Source: a bacterium (GTDB lineage Bacteria; Bacillota_I; Bacilli_A; RF39; UBA660). From it: 64,000 nt of DNA. Below the pieces are notes generated by a model that had not been told where the DNA came from, searched no databases, and saw only the letters and a list, made by a program, of their open reading frames with translations. This document shows, one piece after another, positions 62,768-64,000 of the stretch. How positions within the stretch are numbered: position 1 is the stretch's first letter; the number at the start of each line of letters is the position of its first letter. The stretch lies in the NCBI GenBank assembly GCA_019423565.1, contig JAHZBE010000008.1:1-64000 (forward strand). The letters run 5' to 3'. The translations under genes and the position numbers were made by a program.

Positions 62768-63532
62768 ATGAAAAAGCAAAGACTTTTAGTTGTAGATGAT
62801 AATATCAGTTTGACACACATGATTAGGGAACATTCAAAAAATAGTAGTAATATAGAAGTATTATATGAAGCACATGATGGTAGTGAAGGATTGAAAATAA
62901 TAAAGGATCATTATAATGAAATTGATTTAATTCTATTAGATTTAATTATGCCTAATAAAGACGGAATATATTTATTAGACAAATTAAGAGAAGAAGATTT
63001 ACATCCTAATATTATTGTAATCACATCATTTAATACTGATGAGATTATTAAAAGAATAGCATCTTATAATATTAAATATTATTTATTAAAACCTTTTGAT
63101 TTAAATGATTTAGAACAAAGAGTATTAGAAGCAACTGATCAGATACAAATAAAAAGAGGAAAAACAACTTGTGATTATGAACTTAAAATATCTGTTACTA
63201 AGATATTACATGAACTTGGAGTTCCATCACATATAAAAGGATATCAATATATAAGAGAAGGCATAATGCTTCTATATAATAATCCAAGTATTGTCGGTGG
63301 AATAACTAAAGAGTTATATCCAGAGATAGCAAATAGATATGATACGTCTGTATCAAGGGTAGAAAGAGCAATAAGACATGCAATTGAAGTTAGTTGGAAC
63401 AGAGGTAATATTGATTTAATGGAAGAAATTTTTGGACATAGTGTTGACTATGACAAAGCAAAACCAACTAATAGTGAATTTATTGTGACAGTCGCAGACA
63501 AGTTAAAACTAGAATTTAGTCATATAAATTAA
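62768..63532 (+). CDS. spo0A: Sporulation master regulator Spo0A
   Basis: A 254-residue response regulator. Receiver domain: Asp10-Asp11, phosphorylated Asp58 (LILLDLIMP), Ser87 (VITSF) and Lys108. C-terminal Spo0A domain: ILHELGVPSHIKGYQYIRE and the recognition helix TSVSRVERAIRHAIE, both intact. It activates early sporulation genes. Start 62768 with GAGAGGA upstream; a longer frame is unsupported. spoIVB, usually upstream of spo0A in Bacillus, is absent. Confidence 0.96.
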   Translation: MKKQRLLVVDDNISLTHMIREHSKNSSNIEVLYEAHDGSEGLKIIKDHYNEIDLILLDLIMPNKDGIYLLDKLREEDLHPNIIVITSFNTDEIIKRIASYNIKYYLLKPFDLNDLEQRVLEATDQIQIKRGKTTCDYELKISVTKILHELGVPSHIKGYQYIREGIMLLYNNPSIVGGITKELYPEIANRYDTSVSRVERAIRHAIEVSWNRGNIDLMEEIFGHSVDYDKAKPTNSEFIVTVADKLKLEFSHIN

Positions 63533-63553
63533 GATTAGTCTTAATTTTTTTTT
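63527..63553 (+). terminator. Terminator of spo0A
   Basis: An 8-bp AATTAAGA/TCTTAATT stem (63527-63534 with 63539-63546) with a 4-nt loop and nine T, overlapping the stop codon. Confidence 0.8.
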
Positions 63554-63590
63554 ATTATTTAAAAAAAAACTTTATTAATATACATTTTTT

Positions 63591-63599
63591 TGGTATAAT
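63591..63599 (+). promoter_or_regulatory. Extended -10 promoter of the terminal lipoprotein gene
   Basis: TGGTATAAT (63591-63599) lies 25 bp upstream of the ATG at 63624. The -35 position holds only TTTATT. Confidence 0.55.
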
Positions 63600-63623
63600 T
63601 AAACATGATAGAGTAGGTGTGAT

Positions 63624-64000
63624 ATGAATATAAAAAAAATATTTATTGTATTAATATGCATATTTGCATTTACAGGTTGCACAATTGAATGTATAAGCAA
63701 TAATGATATTAATAATAATCTTGATATTATACTTAATAAAAAAATAAAATATACAAATAAAAATGCTATTGGATATCAATATTATTTACCTAATTATATT
63801 TCAGATAGAAATGTAAAAGATTTTAATAGAGAATTATATTACAATGGTAATACTTATTATTTATATGCTGATATTGTAAGTTATTATCATAAAATTAAAA
63901 ATAATTATAAGGTTAATGATAAGGCATTTTTTTCTAAAAAACTTGATTATAATGGTAAAACAGGATATTTAGAAATTAATCAAAATAAAGATAAATACTA
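63624..64000 (+). CDS. Lipoprotein of unknown function (partial, continues past the window)
   Basis: The ATG at 63624 with AGGTG upstream opens a frame that runs out of the window after 125 codons. Lipobox FAFTGC (Cys18); the body includes YQYYLPNYISDRN and is rich in Asn, Tyr and Lys. No family recognised from the fragment. It is preceded by its own promoter, after the spo0A terminator. Confidence 0.7.
   Translation, partial: MNIKKIFIVLICIFAFTGCTIECISNNDINNNLDIILNKKIKYTNKNAIGYQYYLPNYISDRNVKDFNRELYYNGNTYYLYADIVSYYHKIKNNYKVNDKAFFSKKLDYNGKTGYLEINQNKDKY

Overview
The window comes from a very AT-rich, low-GC Gram-positive spore former. Gene content (Spo0A, a SpoIIAA-like/sigma-F pair, SpoVAC-D-E, Cse60, sortase, lipoproteins), the bacillary S10-spc-alpha ribosomal operon and extremely AT-rich intergenic DNA point to Bacillota. 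The pared-down operons suggest a lineage like the uncultured gut Bacilli related to RF39 or Erysipelotrichia; that placement is inference. TGA ends genes and TGG codes Trp, so the code is standard bacterial code 11.

Layout. 1-116: leader and strong promoter of an rRNA operon running leftwards out of the window. 261-7.9 kb (mostly minus): Ntdp-like phosphatase, S41 protease, lipoprotein, truA, and a pair of ABC ATPases in the usual ecfA1-ecfA2 position but with degenerate active sites and no ecfT. 7.98-21.4 kb (minus): complete S10-spc-alpha operon from rpsJ to rplQ with its promoter, lacking rpmD (L30) and map. 21.5-38.3 kb (mostly minus): pilin-like and WG-repeat proteins, sortase, gpmI, trmB, cse60, a nucleosidase, scpA/scpB, two tandem MraZ-like proteins, a large envelope cluster with two C-terminally anchored proteins, an RNHCP protein and an HD hydrolase. 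38.4-41.3 kb (minus): sporulation locus spoIIAA-like, sigF, spoVAC, spoVAD, spoVAE, with spoIIAB absent.

41.4-47 kb (plus): lipoprotein, Ca2+-type P-ATPase and a three-gene overlapping membrane cassette including an XRE-VanZ fusion. 47-55.8 kb is accessory and decaying: a surface protein and a second gene each broken by one early in-frame stop, two related proteins of unknown family, relics of an ABC exporter and a tyrosine recombinase, and an IS3-family element inserted in the centre of a long palindrome. 55.8-64 kb (plus): glycolipid glycosyltransferases, membrane-anchored Ig-like proteins, pgk, a flippase-like protein, spo0A with 0A boxes, and the start of a lipoprotein cut by the window edge.

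The genes fit a small-genome anaerobe that keeps core translation, glycolysis (gpmI, pgk), chromosome segregation (scpAB), glycolipid synthesis and a trimmed sporulation programme. The most unusual points are the sigma-F operon without its anti-sigma factor and with a SpoIIAA lacking its phosphorylation site, the double-degenerate EcfA pair, and the two-member unknown family in the decaying island. No tRNA genes or CRISPR arrays were seen.
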